A DNA stretch of 64,000 bases from the NCBI RefSeq assembly GCF_025502585.1, contig NZ_CP106679.1:1531001-1595000 (forward strand). The letters are read 5' to 3'. Shown piece by piece: positions 39,755 to 48,553 of the stretch (the stretch's first letter is position 1; each line of letters starts with the position of its first letter). This stretch comes from Reichenbachiella agarivorans (GTDB taxonomy: Bacteria > Bacteroidota > Bacteroidia > Cytophagales > Cyclobacteriaceae). A program made the position numbers and the translations under genes. The notes below the pieces were generated by a model. That model saw only the letters and a program-made list of their open reading frames with translations, made no database searches and was not told the origin of the DNA.

Positions 39755-41550
39755 TCTAGAAAATCTCCTTTAAGTACATAATCTTCCAACCATTTTCGTT
39801 TTACCTCACCCTTGAGGTACGACTCGATCAACAGGCTCGAAATCGAGGCAGCAGCCCTGCCTCCCCATCCAGCATTCTCCACATAAACCGAAATGGCAAT
39901 TTTGGGATCATCCTTGGGAGCAAATGCCATGAAAGTGGAGTGATCCTCACCATGTGGATTCTCTACTGTACCTGTCTTACCACATATTTCGACATCTTGG
40001 AGTAATGCTCTACCAGCAGTTCCTCTCAATGCATCTTGCATTCCTTGAATCACAACTGGGAAATGCTGTGCACTGATGCCTGTTTCTATTTTTTCTTTGT
40101 AGTATGGATCCAAATAATGGCTGTTGCCGACAGACTTGACCATATGCGGCCTGTAATAATGTCCTCTGTTGGCCATGATCACTGCCAGATTTGCCATCTG
40201 TATAGGGTTCAGTAGTGTTTCTCCCTGTCCTATGCTCAACGAACTCAAATTGGATACTTTCCAACGGCCTGTTCCATAGATACGATTGTACAACTCAGGG
40301 CTGGGAACCAAGCCTGATTTTTCGCTGGGTAAATCCACTCCTAGTGGAGTCCCCAAGCCAAAACTATTCATTCGCTTCTCCCATTTCTTCAACCCTATCG
40401 GTGCTTGTTCAAACTGGCTCAGTTCAGGGTTTTGGTTGATGATTCTTCTGAATAGTTTGAGGAAATAATTGTTGGATGAATACATGATTCCCTTTCTGAT
40501 ATCGTAGTAGCCTTGAGGGGCATGGTCACCAATCAAGCTATGGTCGCAGTACACTTGTTCGTTGGCAGTAATGACTCCTTCTTCCAGCCCTATCAGTGCC
40601 TGCACGATTTTGAATATTGAGCCTGGAGGATACATGGCCATCAATGGTCGGTTAAACAATGGCTTGAGACTGTCTTGTGTCAATTTTTTGTAGTTCTGAC
40701 TAAAGTTTCGTCCACTGAGCAATGTAGGCTCGTAGGAGGGAGCCGATACGAAGGCCAGTATCTCACCTGTAGAGGGCTCTATCGCCACCACACTGCCAAT
40801 CTTGCCCTTCATCAATCGCTCTGCATACTGCTGTAGCTCCAAATCAATGGACAAGGTCAAGTTTTCTCCAGGGACAGACAAGGTGTCAAGCTGCCCATTT
40901 TTAAAAGACCCTTGATCCACACCACGTACATTCACCATTTTGTACATCACGCCACGTTTGCCACGCAACACCTCTTCATAGGAAGACTCTAGCCCCGTGA
41001 TTCCCATATAATCCCCCGACTTGTAATATTTGGTCGTGTCTGCTTTGAGCTGACGCTGGTTGATCTCTCCGATATAGCCGAGGACATTGCCGAGGTTTTC
41101 AAAATTATAACCGCGGATAGTTCTGGCCTTGGGGTAAAACCCTCTGAATTCCGTCATTTGATCCGCAATCGAAGCAAACCATTCATTAGATATTTGCTTG
41201 ATAAATTGAGAAGGTTGAATGTAGGAAAACTTCTTGGCCTTCGACATGCTTTCATCAAACTCTTCCTGAGTGATGCCAAAAAGCTTACAAAAAGCAACCG
41301 TGTCTGGGATATAAACTTCTTTGGGAACAACCATAAGGTCAAAAATCGGTTCGTTGTGCACGACCAGCTTGTGATTGCGGTCAAAGATCAATCCGCGGTA
41401 TGGGTACTCTACAATTTTGTGGATGATGTTGTTTTCGGCAGCTGCTTTGTAATTGTCGTCTATGATTTGGATGAAAAACAGTTTGACAGAGAATATCACT
41501 GCTACCAAGATGATAACAACCCTTATGACATATTTTCTATCATCATTCAT
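39751..41550 (-). CDS. mrdA: Penicillin-binding protein 2 (elongasome transpeptidase)
   Basis: The 599-residue protein starts at the ATG giving MNDDRKYVIR, two bases after the mreD stop; the longer in-frame extension to 41646 would run into mreD and is not family-like. A single TM anchor (about 8-30) is followed by the PBP dimerisation domain and transpeptidase domain. The catalytic motifs are visible: S311-x-x-K314 (PGSIFK), S358-S-N360 and K525-T-G-T. It cross-links peptidoglycan in the lateral wall with RodA. Confidence 0.96.
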   Translation of the reverse strand: MNDDRKYVIRVVIILVAVIFSVKLFFIQIIDDNYKAAAENNIIHKIVEYPYRGLIFDRNHKLVVHNEPIFDLMVVPKEVYIPDTVAFCKLFGITQEEFDESMSKAKKFSYIQPSQFIKQISNEWFASIADQMTEFRGFYPKARTIRGYNFENLGNVLGYIGEINQRQLKADTTKYYKSGDYMGITGLESSYEEVLRGKRGVMYKMVNVRGVDQGSFKNGQLDTLSVPGENLTLSIDLELQQYAERLMKGKIGSVVAIEPSTGEILAFVSAPSYEPTLLSGRNFSQNYKKLTQDSLKPLFNRPLMAMYPPGSIFKIVQALIGLEEGVITANEQVYCDHSLIGDHAPQGYYDIRKGIMYSSNNYFLKLFRRIINQNPELSQFEQAPIGLKKWEKRMNSFGLGTPLGVDLPSEKSGLVPSPELYNRIYGTGRWKVSNLSSLSIGQGETLLNPIQMANLAVIMANRGHYYRPHMVKSVGNSHYLDPYYKEKIETGISAQHFPVVIQGMQDALRGTAGRALLQDVEICGKTGTVENPHGEDHSTFMAFAPKDDPKIAISVYVENAGWGGRAAASISSLLIESYLKGEVKRKWLEDYVLKGDFLD

Positions 41551-41552
41551 TC

Positions 41553-42068
41553 CTATTTTACTTTTTTGTAGAACAAATACTGAATGATCAGGATGGTTGC
41601 CAAAGTAAACAAAGAGCTGTAAAATGCTGTGGTGATTGTCCTCCAAAACAAAGAAAAACCAGCCGCTTCTACAAAGAACACCACCAGACTATGCACCAAT
41701 ATCAATGGATAGGAGTACATCACAAACCAACGCAAACCCTGTGTCTTGAGGTTGATGTTGGCACCTATGTCATAGCCACCACTTGGAGTCATGGCCTGTG
41801 CCCAATACAATTTGACAAACACAAAGACCAAACTGGCGGCTGCATGCATCCCGGGTGTATTATAGAATATATCGATGATCATACCCATCACGAATGCGTA
41901 GATCAATTGCACTATCGCAGCAGTCTCAATGGACAACAGCAAGAAAATCATCACATATGCAAAACAAAATGCCACATCAAAAAGCACTAGGTTTTTGAAC
42001 AAAACGGCTTGACCTAAGACCAAGAGGATCACGCTGATGATGCCTTCGAAAAATTTAAATCTGCCCAT
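41553..42068 (-). CDS. mreD: Rod shape-determining protein MreD
   Basis: The 171-residue, very hydrophobic protein has five or six TM segments, between mreC and mrdA. It has little primary-sequence conservation, but position, size and membrane pattern (FVMGMIIDIFYNTPGMHAAASL is the best conserved stretch) fit MreD. It helps assemble the elongasome in the inner membrane. The start overlaps the mreC stop by 14 bp. Confidence 0.92.
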   Translation of the reverse strand: MGRFKFFEGIISVILLVLGQAVLFKNLVLFDVAFCFAYVMIFLLLSIETAAIVQLIYAFVMGMIIDIFYNTPGMHAAASLVFVFVKLYWAQAMTPSGGYDIGANINLKTQGLRWFVMYSYPLILVHSLVVFFVEAAGFSLFWRTITTAFYSSLFTLATILIIQYLFYKKVK

Positions 42069-42888
42069 CTTCTTCCATGGTTGAATAGGTTAAAGAATCG
42101 ATTTCATTTTTGTCTGGGAGACTCATCAAGTAGACATCCTTAAGGGTATAAAAATCAGTTGCCAATTTGAGCTGTGCATCATAAAAGGTAGCCGCCTCAT
42201 CCAAATGTATTTTGCTCACAATTCCAATCATTTGCCCTTCTGGGAAGACAGAGTTGTAACCTGAGGTAACAATCGTGTCCCCGACATTGAGCAGAATATG
42301 ACGAGGAAAATACTCAATCTCCGCATACTGAGGGTCTTCTCCCTTCCAGGTAATTGTACACAGTCCTTTGCTGTTTGCATGCATTGCCGAAATCATCGAC
42401 CTGCTGTGCAACAATGACACCACAGTTGAATAATGAGAAGAAATGTGTTTGACTTGTCCTACTATACCATCAGGTCCTATGACCCCCATTTTTTCATGGA
42501 CACCATCTTCGCTTCCTTTGTTGATTGTGAGATAATTGTTGCGGTAAAAGATGGAATTGTCAACTACGTTGGCAGTTATCCCTATAGGGGATTGGGTAGA
42601 ATCTGCCAGTAGACTGTCTGCCCACACCGAGTCAGGCATCTGCAACAGCAATTGTCTCAAGCGAGCATTTTCCTCTGCAAGGATTTTATTTTGCTCCGTC
42701 AGTGAAAAATAACCACGAACATTACTAGAACTCTCCAATACAGATGCTGCCATCTGGTTGGATGAAGTAAAAAATTCTGCACTGTGATAACTGTTACTTT
42801 TGACAATGACCCAAAAGCAAATCCCCTCCAAGAAAACAAACACCAAAAGTGTCCTATACTTGAATAGAAACTGGAGAAGACGATTCAT
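42055..42888 (-). CDS. mreC: Rod shape-determining protein MreC
   Basis: The 277-residue protein has one N-terminal TM helix (about 10-28). A coiled coil (about 65-90; EQNKILAEENARLRQLLLQM) is followed by the beta-barrel MreC core (YLTINKGSEDGVHEKMGVIGPDGIVGQV, HILLNVGDTIVTSGYNSVFPEG). It links MreB filaments to PBP2 in the periplasm. It sits 3 bp after mreB and overlaps mreD. Confidence 0.95.
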   Translation of the reverse strand: MNRLLQFLFKYRTLLVFVFLEGICFWVIVKSNSYHSAEFFTSSNQMAASVLESSSNVRGYFSLTEQNKILAEENARLRQLLLQMPDSVWADSLLADSTQSPIGITANVVDNSIFYRNNYLTINKGSEDGVHEKMGVIGPDGIVGQVKHISSHYSTVVSLLHSRSMISAMHANSKGLCTITWKGEDPQYAEIEYFPRHILLNVGDTIVTSGYNSVFPEGQMIGIVSKIHLDEAATFYDAQLKLATDFYTLKDVYLMSLPDKNEIDSLTYSTMEEDGQI

Positions 42889-42891
42889 TTA

Positions 42892-43920
42892 CTATTGCAT
42901 TAAAACTGCCTTGTAAGCCTCAATATTCTTTAGAGCCTCACCTGTACCACGCACTACAGCCTTCAATGGATCCTCTGCGATATGAATGGGCAATTTGGTT
43001 TTCATTCCCAGTCTTTTGTCTAGGCCTCTGAGCAGAGCACCTCCACCAGTCAGGTAGATTCCATTGTCATAGATATCTGCTGACAACTCTGGCGGAGCAA
43101 TTTCCAATGCCTTCAATACAGCTTCTTCTATCTTAGAAACAGACTTATCGATCGCAAACGCCACTTCGGAGTATGACAATTTGATTACTTTAGGAATCCC
43201 TGTCATCAAATCACGTCCACGGATATCAAAATCCTCTGGCCCTTCGTCCAATTCTGTCAGAGCAGAACCGACGTTGATTTTCACTTTCTCCGCTGTACGC
43301 TCACCTATCAGTAGGTTGTGCTGTCTTCTCATGTAGTCCAAGATGTCCTTGTTGAAGGCATCTCCAGCTACACGGATCGACTGATCACATACGATACCAG
43401 ACAAGGCAATGACTGCAATCTCTGTAGTACCACCTCCGATATCGACGATCATGCTACCCACGGGTCTTTCGATATCTATTCCTATTCCGATCGCAGCAGC
43501 GATGGGTTCATGAATCATGTAGACTTCTTTGGCTCCTGCATGCTCGCATGAATCTCTTACAGCTCTTTTTTCCACTTCGGTGATACCAGATGGGATACAA
43601 ACAATCATCCGATGCGAAACGGGAAACAATCTTCTTTTGTCCTTGTCGATCATTTTGATCATCCCGCGGATCATAGATTCAGCAGCTTGGAAGTCGGCTA
43701 TTACACCATCCTTGAGTGGGCGAATGGTTTTGATGCTCTCGTGTGTTTTTTCGTGCATTTGCATCGCTTCACGACCGATCGCAATCACCTTGTTCTTCGC
43801 CTTGTCAATCGCAATGATAGATGGCTCATCTACTACTACTACTCCCTTGCAAATGATCAAAGTGTTGGCGGTACCCAAGTCAATGGCTATATCGCTGGAA
43901 AAGAAATCTAAAAGTCCCAT
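42892..43920 (-). CDS. mreB: Rod shape-determining protein MreB
   Basis: This 342-residue bacterial actin has the nucleotide-binding motifs IDLGTANTLI near the N-terminus (phosphate 1) and IVDIGGGTTEIAVI (phosphate 2), plus TGGGALLRGLDKRLG (adenosine). It polymerises under the inner membrane and directs side-wall synthesis. It is the first gene of the five-gene elongasome operon on this strand, 103 bp from the purH gene upstream. Confidence 0.98.
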   Translation of the reverse strand: MGLLDFFSSDIAIDLGTANTLIICKGVVVVDEPSIIAIDKAKNKVIAIGREAMQMHEKTHESIKTIRPLKDGVIADFQAAESMIRGMIKMIDKDKRRLFPVSHRMIVCIPSGITEVEKRAVRDSCEHAGAKEVYMIHEPIAAAIGIGIDIERPVGSMIVDIGGGTTEIAVIALSGIVCDQSIRVAGDAFNKDILDYMRRQHNLLIGERTAEKVKINVGSALTELDEGPEDFDIRGRDLMTGIPKVIKLSYSEVAFAIDKSVSKIEEAVLKALEIAPPELSADIYDNGIYLTGGGALLRGLDKRLGMKTKLPIHIAEDPLKAVVRGTGEALKNIEAYKAVLMQ

Positions 43921-44023
43921 ACTGATTTTACTCGATTATTATTTTTGAGTGGATTGTCACAAATTACGCACAAAAAAAATTCCAATCAACTTTATTCTTA
44001 GTCGATTATTTTTTTTGCTCTGA

Positions 44024-45550
44024 TTAATGCTTAAAGTGCCTTGTTCCTGTCATGACCATAGCCATACCGTGCTCGTCACAATAGTCAATTGACAATTGGT
44101 CCTTGATAGAGCCTCCTGGTTGAATCACCGCGACTACTCCAGCCTTGTCCGCAAACTCTACACAATCAGGGAAAGGGAAAAATGCGTCTGAGGCCATCAC
44201 CGCTCCCTTGAGATCCATGCCAAAAGTTGCTGCCTTCTCTACTGCCTGATTTAAGGCGTCTACTCTGGAAGTTTGACCCGTGCCACTTGACAGCATCATG
44301 TCTTTGTTGGCAAACACGACGGTGTTAGATTTGGTGTGTTTACACACTTTAGAGGCAAATAGCATCGCCTCTACCTGCTCAGCTGTTGGCGCAACTTTGG
44401 TGACGACAGTCAAGTCCTCAGCCATGTCGGTTTTCAAGTCTGCGTCTTGCATGATGACACCATTGAGCAGCGTTTTGAATTGTTTTTTGGCCACTACCAA
44501 TGGCTTGATTCTAAGAATCACTCTATTCTTTTTAGAACTGAGTAGCTCTAGTGCCTCTTTGTCATATTCTGGGGCAATCAGCACTTCACAAAAAAGTTTG
44601 TTGATTTCTTCCGCCGCGGCTAGGTCTACTGTGTCGTTGGTCACCAATACGCCTCCAAATGCCGAAATATTGTCAGATGACAAAGCCTTCAAATATGCAT
44701 CCTTCACGGAAGACCCTTTGGCTACACCACAGGCATTGGTATGCTTGATGATGGCAAAAGCAGTTTCTCCCTCAAATTCTCTGATTAAACTCACGGCAGC
44801 ATCTACATCTACCAAATTGTTGTATGACAGTTCTTTGCCGTTCAATTTATCAAACAATTGATCCAGGTCACCAAAGAAAGCCCCTTCTTGATGAGGGTTC
44901 TCGCCATATCTCAAGGGTGATGCCTGACGGATGCTCTGCTTGAAAACATTTTCTTGTCCACCTTGATTGAAATAATTAAAAATCGCACTGTCATAGTGTG
45001 ATGAGATGTCAAATGCCTTGGTAGCAAATCTTTTTCTTTGCTCCAATGTCGTCGCTCCATCTTGCGTGGACAACATGTCGATGGTTTCAGCATATTGCTC
45101 CATCGACGACACGATCAATACATCATTGAAGTTTTTGGCAGCTCCTCTGATGAGTGAAATACCTCCTATGTCAATTTTTTCGATGATATCAGCTTCGGAT
45201 GCTCCACTAGCCACTGTCGCTTCGAATGGATACAAATCCACGATGACCAAATCAATATCAGGGATGTTGTGCTGTGACTTTTCTTGTTTGTCACTCTCAT
45301 TGTCTCTTCTGTTGAGTATTCCACCGAAAATTTTCGGATGTAGTGTTTTTACTCTCCCAGAAAAAATTGAAGGATAATCTGTGATCTCTTCTACCGGAGT
45401 TACTTTGATACCTAAATCCTCGATGAATTTTTGCGTACCACCCGTAGAATACAATTGCACATCATTGCTTGCCAACACTTTGATCAGCTGATCCAGATTG
45501 TCTTTGTGAAAGACAGAAATCAGCGCTGATTTGATTTTTTTTGAACCCAT
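44024..45550 (-). CDS. purH: Bifunctional AICAR transformylase/IMP cyclohydrolase
   Basis: The 508-residue protein has its start placed at the ATG giving MGSKKIKSALISVF; a GTG two codons earlier is possible. The N-terminal IMP cyclohydrolase (about 1-195; VSVFHKD, YSTGGTQKFIEDLG, DLVIVDLYPFEATVA, KIDIGGISLIRGAAKN) is followed by the AICAR transformylase (about 200-508; LRYGENPHQEGAFF, IKHTNACGVA, QTSRVDALNQAVEKA, DAFFPFPD). It performs the last two steps of IMP synthesis. purN lies 75 bp upstream on the same strand, making a small purine cluster. Confidence 0.97.
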   Translation of the reverse strand: MGSKKIKSALISVFHKDNLDQLIKVLASNDVQLYSTGGTQKFIEDLGIKVTPVEEITDYPSIFSGRVKTLHPKIFGGILNRRDNESDKQEKSQHNIPDIDLVIVDLYPFEATVASGASEADIIEKIDIGGISLIRGAAKNFNDVLIVSSMEQYAETIDMLSTQDGATTLEQRKRFATKAFDISSHYDSAIFNYFNQGGQENVFKQSIRQASPLRYGENPHQEGAFFGDLDQLFDKLNGKELSYNNLVDVDAAVSLIREFEGETAFAIIKHTNACGVAKGSSVKDAYLKALSSDNISAFGGVLVTNDTVDLAAAEEINKLFCEVLIAPEYDKEALELLSSKKNRVILRIKPLVVAKKQFKTLLNGVIMQDADLKTDMAEDLTVVTKVAPTAEQVEAMLFASKVCKHTKSNTVVFANKDMMLSSGTGQTSRVDALNQAVEKAATFGMDLKGAVMASDAFFPFPDCVEFADKAGVVAVIQPGGSIKDQLSIDYCDEHGMAMVMTGTRHFKH

Positions 45551-45625
45551 TTTCACTACTTAAAATTAGGCTGCAAAGCTACTTATTAAATTGGGAAAGA
45601 ACAGTTATCTGCCTCAAAGATTGGC

Positions 45626-46207
45626 TCAATTCATTGATTCTGTGATAAAACTTTCGATTGTTTTAGGAAAATACTCATACTCCAAAACATGAATTTTTTT
45701 TGCAAGTGAATCCGGGGTTTCATGAGCCTCCAAGACTACCTTGGCCTGGCACAGCACGCGTCCATTGTCGTAGACTTCATCTACCAGATGAATCGTAATT
45801 CCACTTTCAGACTCACCCTGTGCTACGACTGCTCGATGTACATGGTCACCATACATGCCCTTTCCTCCAAATTTGGGCAAAAGAGCTGGGTGGATATTGA
45901 TCATCTTCTCTCGGTATGCCTCAATCAAATATCCAGGTATCAACCATAAAAACCCAGCTAGTATGACAAAGTCAATTCCCTCCTTTTTCAACAAATCAAG
46001 CACCTCTTCAGAATTGTAAAAAGTACTGCGATCAAACACCTGAGAAGGTACCCCCAACTGTTTGGCTCTTTCCAATACATAGGCAGTAGGCTTGTTAGAT
46101 AAAATCAGCGAGACCTCTATTTGAGCATGTCCTGCGAAGTATTTGGTGATTTGCTCTGCGTTGGTACCACTACCAGAGGCGAAAATTGCGATTTTGATCT
46201 TGCTCAT
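45626..46207 (-). CDS. purN: Phosphoribosylglycinamide formyltransferase
   Basis: The 193-residue GART starts at the ATG giving MSKIKIAIFASGSGTNAEQI, 1 bp after the UbiA stop; a 14-codon upstream extension overlaps that gene and is rejected. Family motifs are FVILAGFLWLIPGYLIEAY, INIHPALLPKFGGKGMYG (catalytic Asn-His) and GITIHLVDEVYDNG (Asp). It transfers a formyl group from 10-formyl-THF to GAR in purine synthesis. Confidence 0.96.
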   Translation of the reverse strand: MSKIKIAIFASGSGTNAEQITKYFAGHAQIEVSLILSNKPTAYVLERAKQLGVPSQVFDRSTFYNSEEVLDLLKKEGIDFVILAGFLWLIPGYLIEAYREKMINIHPALLPKFGGKGMYGDHVHRAVVAQGESESGITIHLVDEVYDNGRVLCQAKVVLEAHETPDSLAKKIHVLEYEYFPKTIESFITESMN

Positions 46208-46208
46208 T

Positions 46209-47090
46209 TTAGATATTAAGAACGATGATACTGAATATGCCTGCAACAATAAGCCACTTACAATAATTACTCAAATGCGTGAAGGCAATTTTTGTATCTG
46301 CCTTGATCAATAGGTAGACAAATCGAAGATAGGGCAACAACAGAATCAGAAAATAAACCGTCAATTTTTGACTCCCTAGTCGGTAAAGGAAATAAGATAG
46401 GAAAATAAGAAAGCACAACATCAGAAAGTACAAAACATACTTGGTACGTCGTGTACCCAAGGCGATAGGGAGCGTCAGTCCGCCGTATTGTGCATCACCT
46501 TCTTTGTCTTCGATGTCTTTGATGATCTCTCTGATCAGCGTGATTCCAAAAGCAAAAAAAGCATACACCATCAGCAACAAATCAGTCGTGTGATAATAAA
46601 TGCCCAATACCAGCAAGGTACAGCCTGTCATCAGCGCTACGACAAAATTCCCCACAAAAGGCAGACGTTTGAATTGATTGGAATACCACCACAAGAGTAC
46701 GGCACACCCAAGATTGACTAGCCCTAGCCATGGTGAAACCCATGCGCCCATCAATATTCCTAGCAGACTCATCATCAAATGAGCCAAAAGCACAGGTCTC
46801 CGCTTCAAGTTGCGCCCTACAATTACTTTATCTGGCTTGTTGATCAGATCGATCTTGATGTCGTAGTAGTCATTGATATAATAGCCACTCGCAGCGATAA
46901 TAACAGTTCCCAACACCAAAGCAAACAGCTTGAAATCTGTGATCACCTGCATGAAGTGTACTGGTTCTCCCAGCAAGAAAATAGCGGTGATGTATTGTGT
47001 AAAAAATATAATAATGAGGTTATTGACACGGCTCAGTCGTAGTGCATCGACTAGCAATCTGTAGGCCATAGGTTCATTGTTTGTGATCAC
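46209..47090 (-). CDS. UbiA-family prenyltransferase (geranylgeranylglycerol-phosphate type)
   Basis: The 293-residue membrane protein has eight or nine TM helices. The first aspartate-rich motif is NDYYDIKID at 73-81, and the second lies in REIIKDIEDKEGDAQYG. The family joins a prenyl diphosphate to an aromatic or glycerol-phosphate acceptor. In Bacteroidota this subgroup is often annotated as geranylgeranylglycerol-phosphate geranylgeranyltransferase, but the acceptor is unproven. It overlaps the gene at 47087-47731 by four bases, so that unknown protein is coupled to it. Confidence 0.85.
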   Translation of the reverse strand: MITNNEPMAYRLLVDALRLSRVNNLIIIFFTQYITAIFLLGEPVHFMQVITDFKLFALVLGTVIIAASGYYINDYYDIKIDLINKPDKVIVGRNLKRRPVLLAHLMMSLLGILMGAWVSPWLGLVNLGCAVLLWWYSNQFKRLPFVGNFVVALMTGCTLLVLGIYYHTTDLLLMVYAFFAFGITLIREIIKDIEDKEGDAQYGGLTLPIALGTRRTKYVLYFLMLCFLIFLSYFLYRLGSQKLTVYFLILLLPYLRFVYLLIKADTKIAFTHLSNYCKWLIVAGIFSIIVLNI

Positions 47091-47731
47091 ATCCGTCCCC
47101 AGTCTTCTTTCAAATCCCCCAGTGTCATAGGTTGCGCATCCAAAATAGTCGTATCGGTTCCAATCTCAATAGAATGAGATTTCCATCCCGCATGTTCTCT
47201 TGAGAACGAGATAGATTTGATCACAACCCCGCTTTCGATCAACGTGTATGCTACTAGCAACACGTCGTGGTTGGTCACCGAATCTCCTACATACAGGGCG
47301 TTGGTGGCATAGGTCTCCTTGAGGGGAGAGGGTCTTTCGTGGATGTAAAAACCATATTTCTCCAATGCCTTTATCTTTCCAAAGTCCAAATCCTTGACAT
47401 AATATCTAATGATTGTTTTTTTGGCAGGAGTATCGTAGGTCGGAGATTGTGAGAGCATCTTTGCAAAAAACAAAGAATCCGCCCGCGCATTATTTACTTT
47501 TTTGACTGGTGCTGATCGCCTAATTTCCTGTGCTTGAGTGCTTGTGTCCTCATCCACAGCTGGTTTTACTTCTTCTGTATAGTAATTCTGATCTATGATA
47601 ATTACATTGTCATAGGTCACCTTTTCGTTTGGATCTGTATTCACCATAGAAAAGTGAAGTGTCACGATGGACCCTGCCACTACAAGTAGGCTAATCAAGG
47701 GACTGGTTGTGCTTTGGACTTCTTCAGACAT
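47087..47731 (-). CDS. Membrane-anchored hypothetical protein
   Basis: The 214-residue protein has a single N-terminal hydrophobic segment (about 10-30; PLISLLVVAGSIVTLHFSMV). A low-complexity acidic linker follows, then a folded-looking C-terminal part (RYYVKDLDFGKIKALEKYGFYIHERPSP, VLLVAYTLIESGVVIKSISFS). I recognise no domain. It is coupled by a 4-bp overlap to the UbiA-type prenyltransferase downstream and presumably faces the periplasm. Confidence 0.7.
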   Translation of the reverse strand: MSEEVQSTTSPLISLLVVAGSIVTLHFSMVNTDPNEKVTYDNVIIIDQNYYTEEVKPAVDEDTSTQAQEIRRSAPVKKVNNARADSLFFAKMLSQSPTYDTPAKKTIIRYYVKDLDFGKIKALEKYGFYIHERPSPLKETYATNALYVGDSVTNHDVLLVAYTLIESGVVIKSISFSREHAGWKSHSIEIGTDTTILDAQPMTLGDLKEDWGRM

Positions 47732-47863
47732 CAGCTAGGATAATAAATTGGTTCAACGATGATCTTAATGCTAGTTACTAAGGTTTAGCAAAAATTAACC
47801 TTCATAAAGTACTTTAAATCTCTCTAAATTTAAAGTAAAGCTTAAGAATGTGCAAAATCATCA

Positions 47864-47891
47864 TTGATTGCTAGAAATTTTTATATTTTTG
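47864..47891 (+). promoter_or_regulatory. Possible promoter of the FISUMP gene
   Basis: TATTTTTG at 47884-47891 has TTG at 47864-47866 about 17 bp upstream, a slightly short version of the phylum's -33/-7 layout. It lies about 80 bp before the start at 47972. Confidence 0.4.
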
Positions 47892-47971
47892 GGCAAACTA
47901 TTATGTACAGACATTTTAGTTAAGCTTTATTGAACTAGACAATACCTATATTAGAACTTAATTAAATCCAT

Positions 47972-48553
47972 ATGAAAAAATTGTTACTGTTGCTTGCCTT
48001 ATTCGTATCTGTCTTGGCCTCAAACGCACAAGAGATGAGTACGTTTACTGATTCCAGAGACGGGAAAGTATACAAATCTGTGAAAATGCAGATAGAACTC
48101 GAAGGAGGCATTTTTATAGAAAGAGAATGGATGGCAGAAAACTTGAACTATGTAATGGAAGGTTCGGTTTGCTACAAAAACTATCCTGCCTACTGTGGTA
48201 AATATGGCCAATTATACAACTGGATTTCTGCAAAAACGGCGTGTCCAGAAGGATGGCATTTATCCACCCAGCTAGAATGGCAAGAGTTAATGCTTGGCTA
48301 TGGTGGCTATAAAATGGCCGGCAAAGAATTGAAAGAAGGGGGGAAAAGCAATTTGAACATCTTGATGGGAGGTTTTTCTAACGTTGAAGGACAATTCAGC
48401 GACATTGGTAAAACGGCTCACCTTTGGGATGCAGAGCTCGGAGACAAAAGAACTGCAGGCTTGATCTCTCTTTACGCTGATTATGACGAGGTTTCTCATG
48501 ACGTCATCAGTGCAAGAAACATGAATAGCTGCAGATGTGTGAAGGATTATTAA
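47972..48553 (+). CDS. FISUMP-domain secreted protein
   Basis: The 193-residue protein has a signal peptide (to about ASNAQ, 20). The Fib_succ_major (FISUMP) fold shows the expected series: TDSRDGKVYKSVKM, EREWMAENLNYVM, YGQLYNWISAKTACPEGWHLSTQLEW, then ISARNMNSCRCVKD. Paired cysteines (C in SVCYKNYPAYCG and at SCRCV) probably form disulfides. The domain is common on secreted or surface proteins of Bacteroidota; its function is unknown. It ends 4 bp into the convergent hflX gene. Confidence 0.88.
   Translation: MKKLLLLLALFVSVLASNAQEMSTFTDSRDGKVYKSVKMQIELEGGIFIEREWMAENLNYVMEGSVCYKNYPAYCGKYGQLYNWISAKTACPEGWHLSTQLEWQELMLGYGGYKMAGKELKEGGKSNLNILMGGFSNVEGQFSDIGKTAHLWDAELGDKRTAGLISLYADYDEVSHDVISARNMNSCRCVKDY

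Noticed and set aside
44280-44861. 193-codon plus-strand ORF
   Set aside because: It lies wholly antisense to purH, is Ser/Leu-rich in the way of a shadow frame and has no family features.
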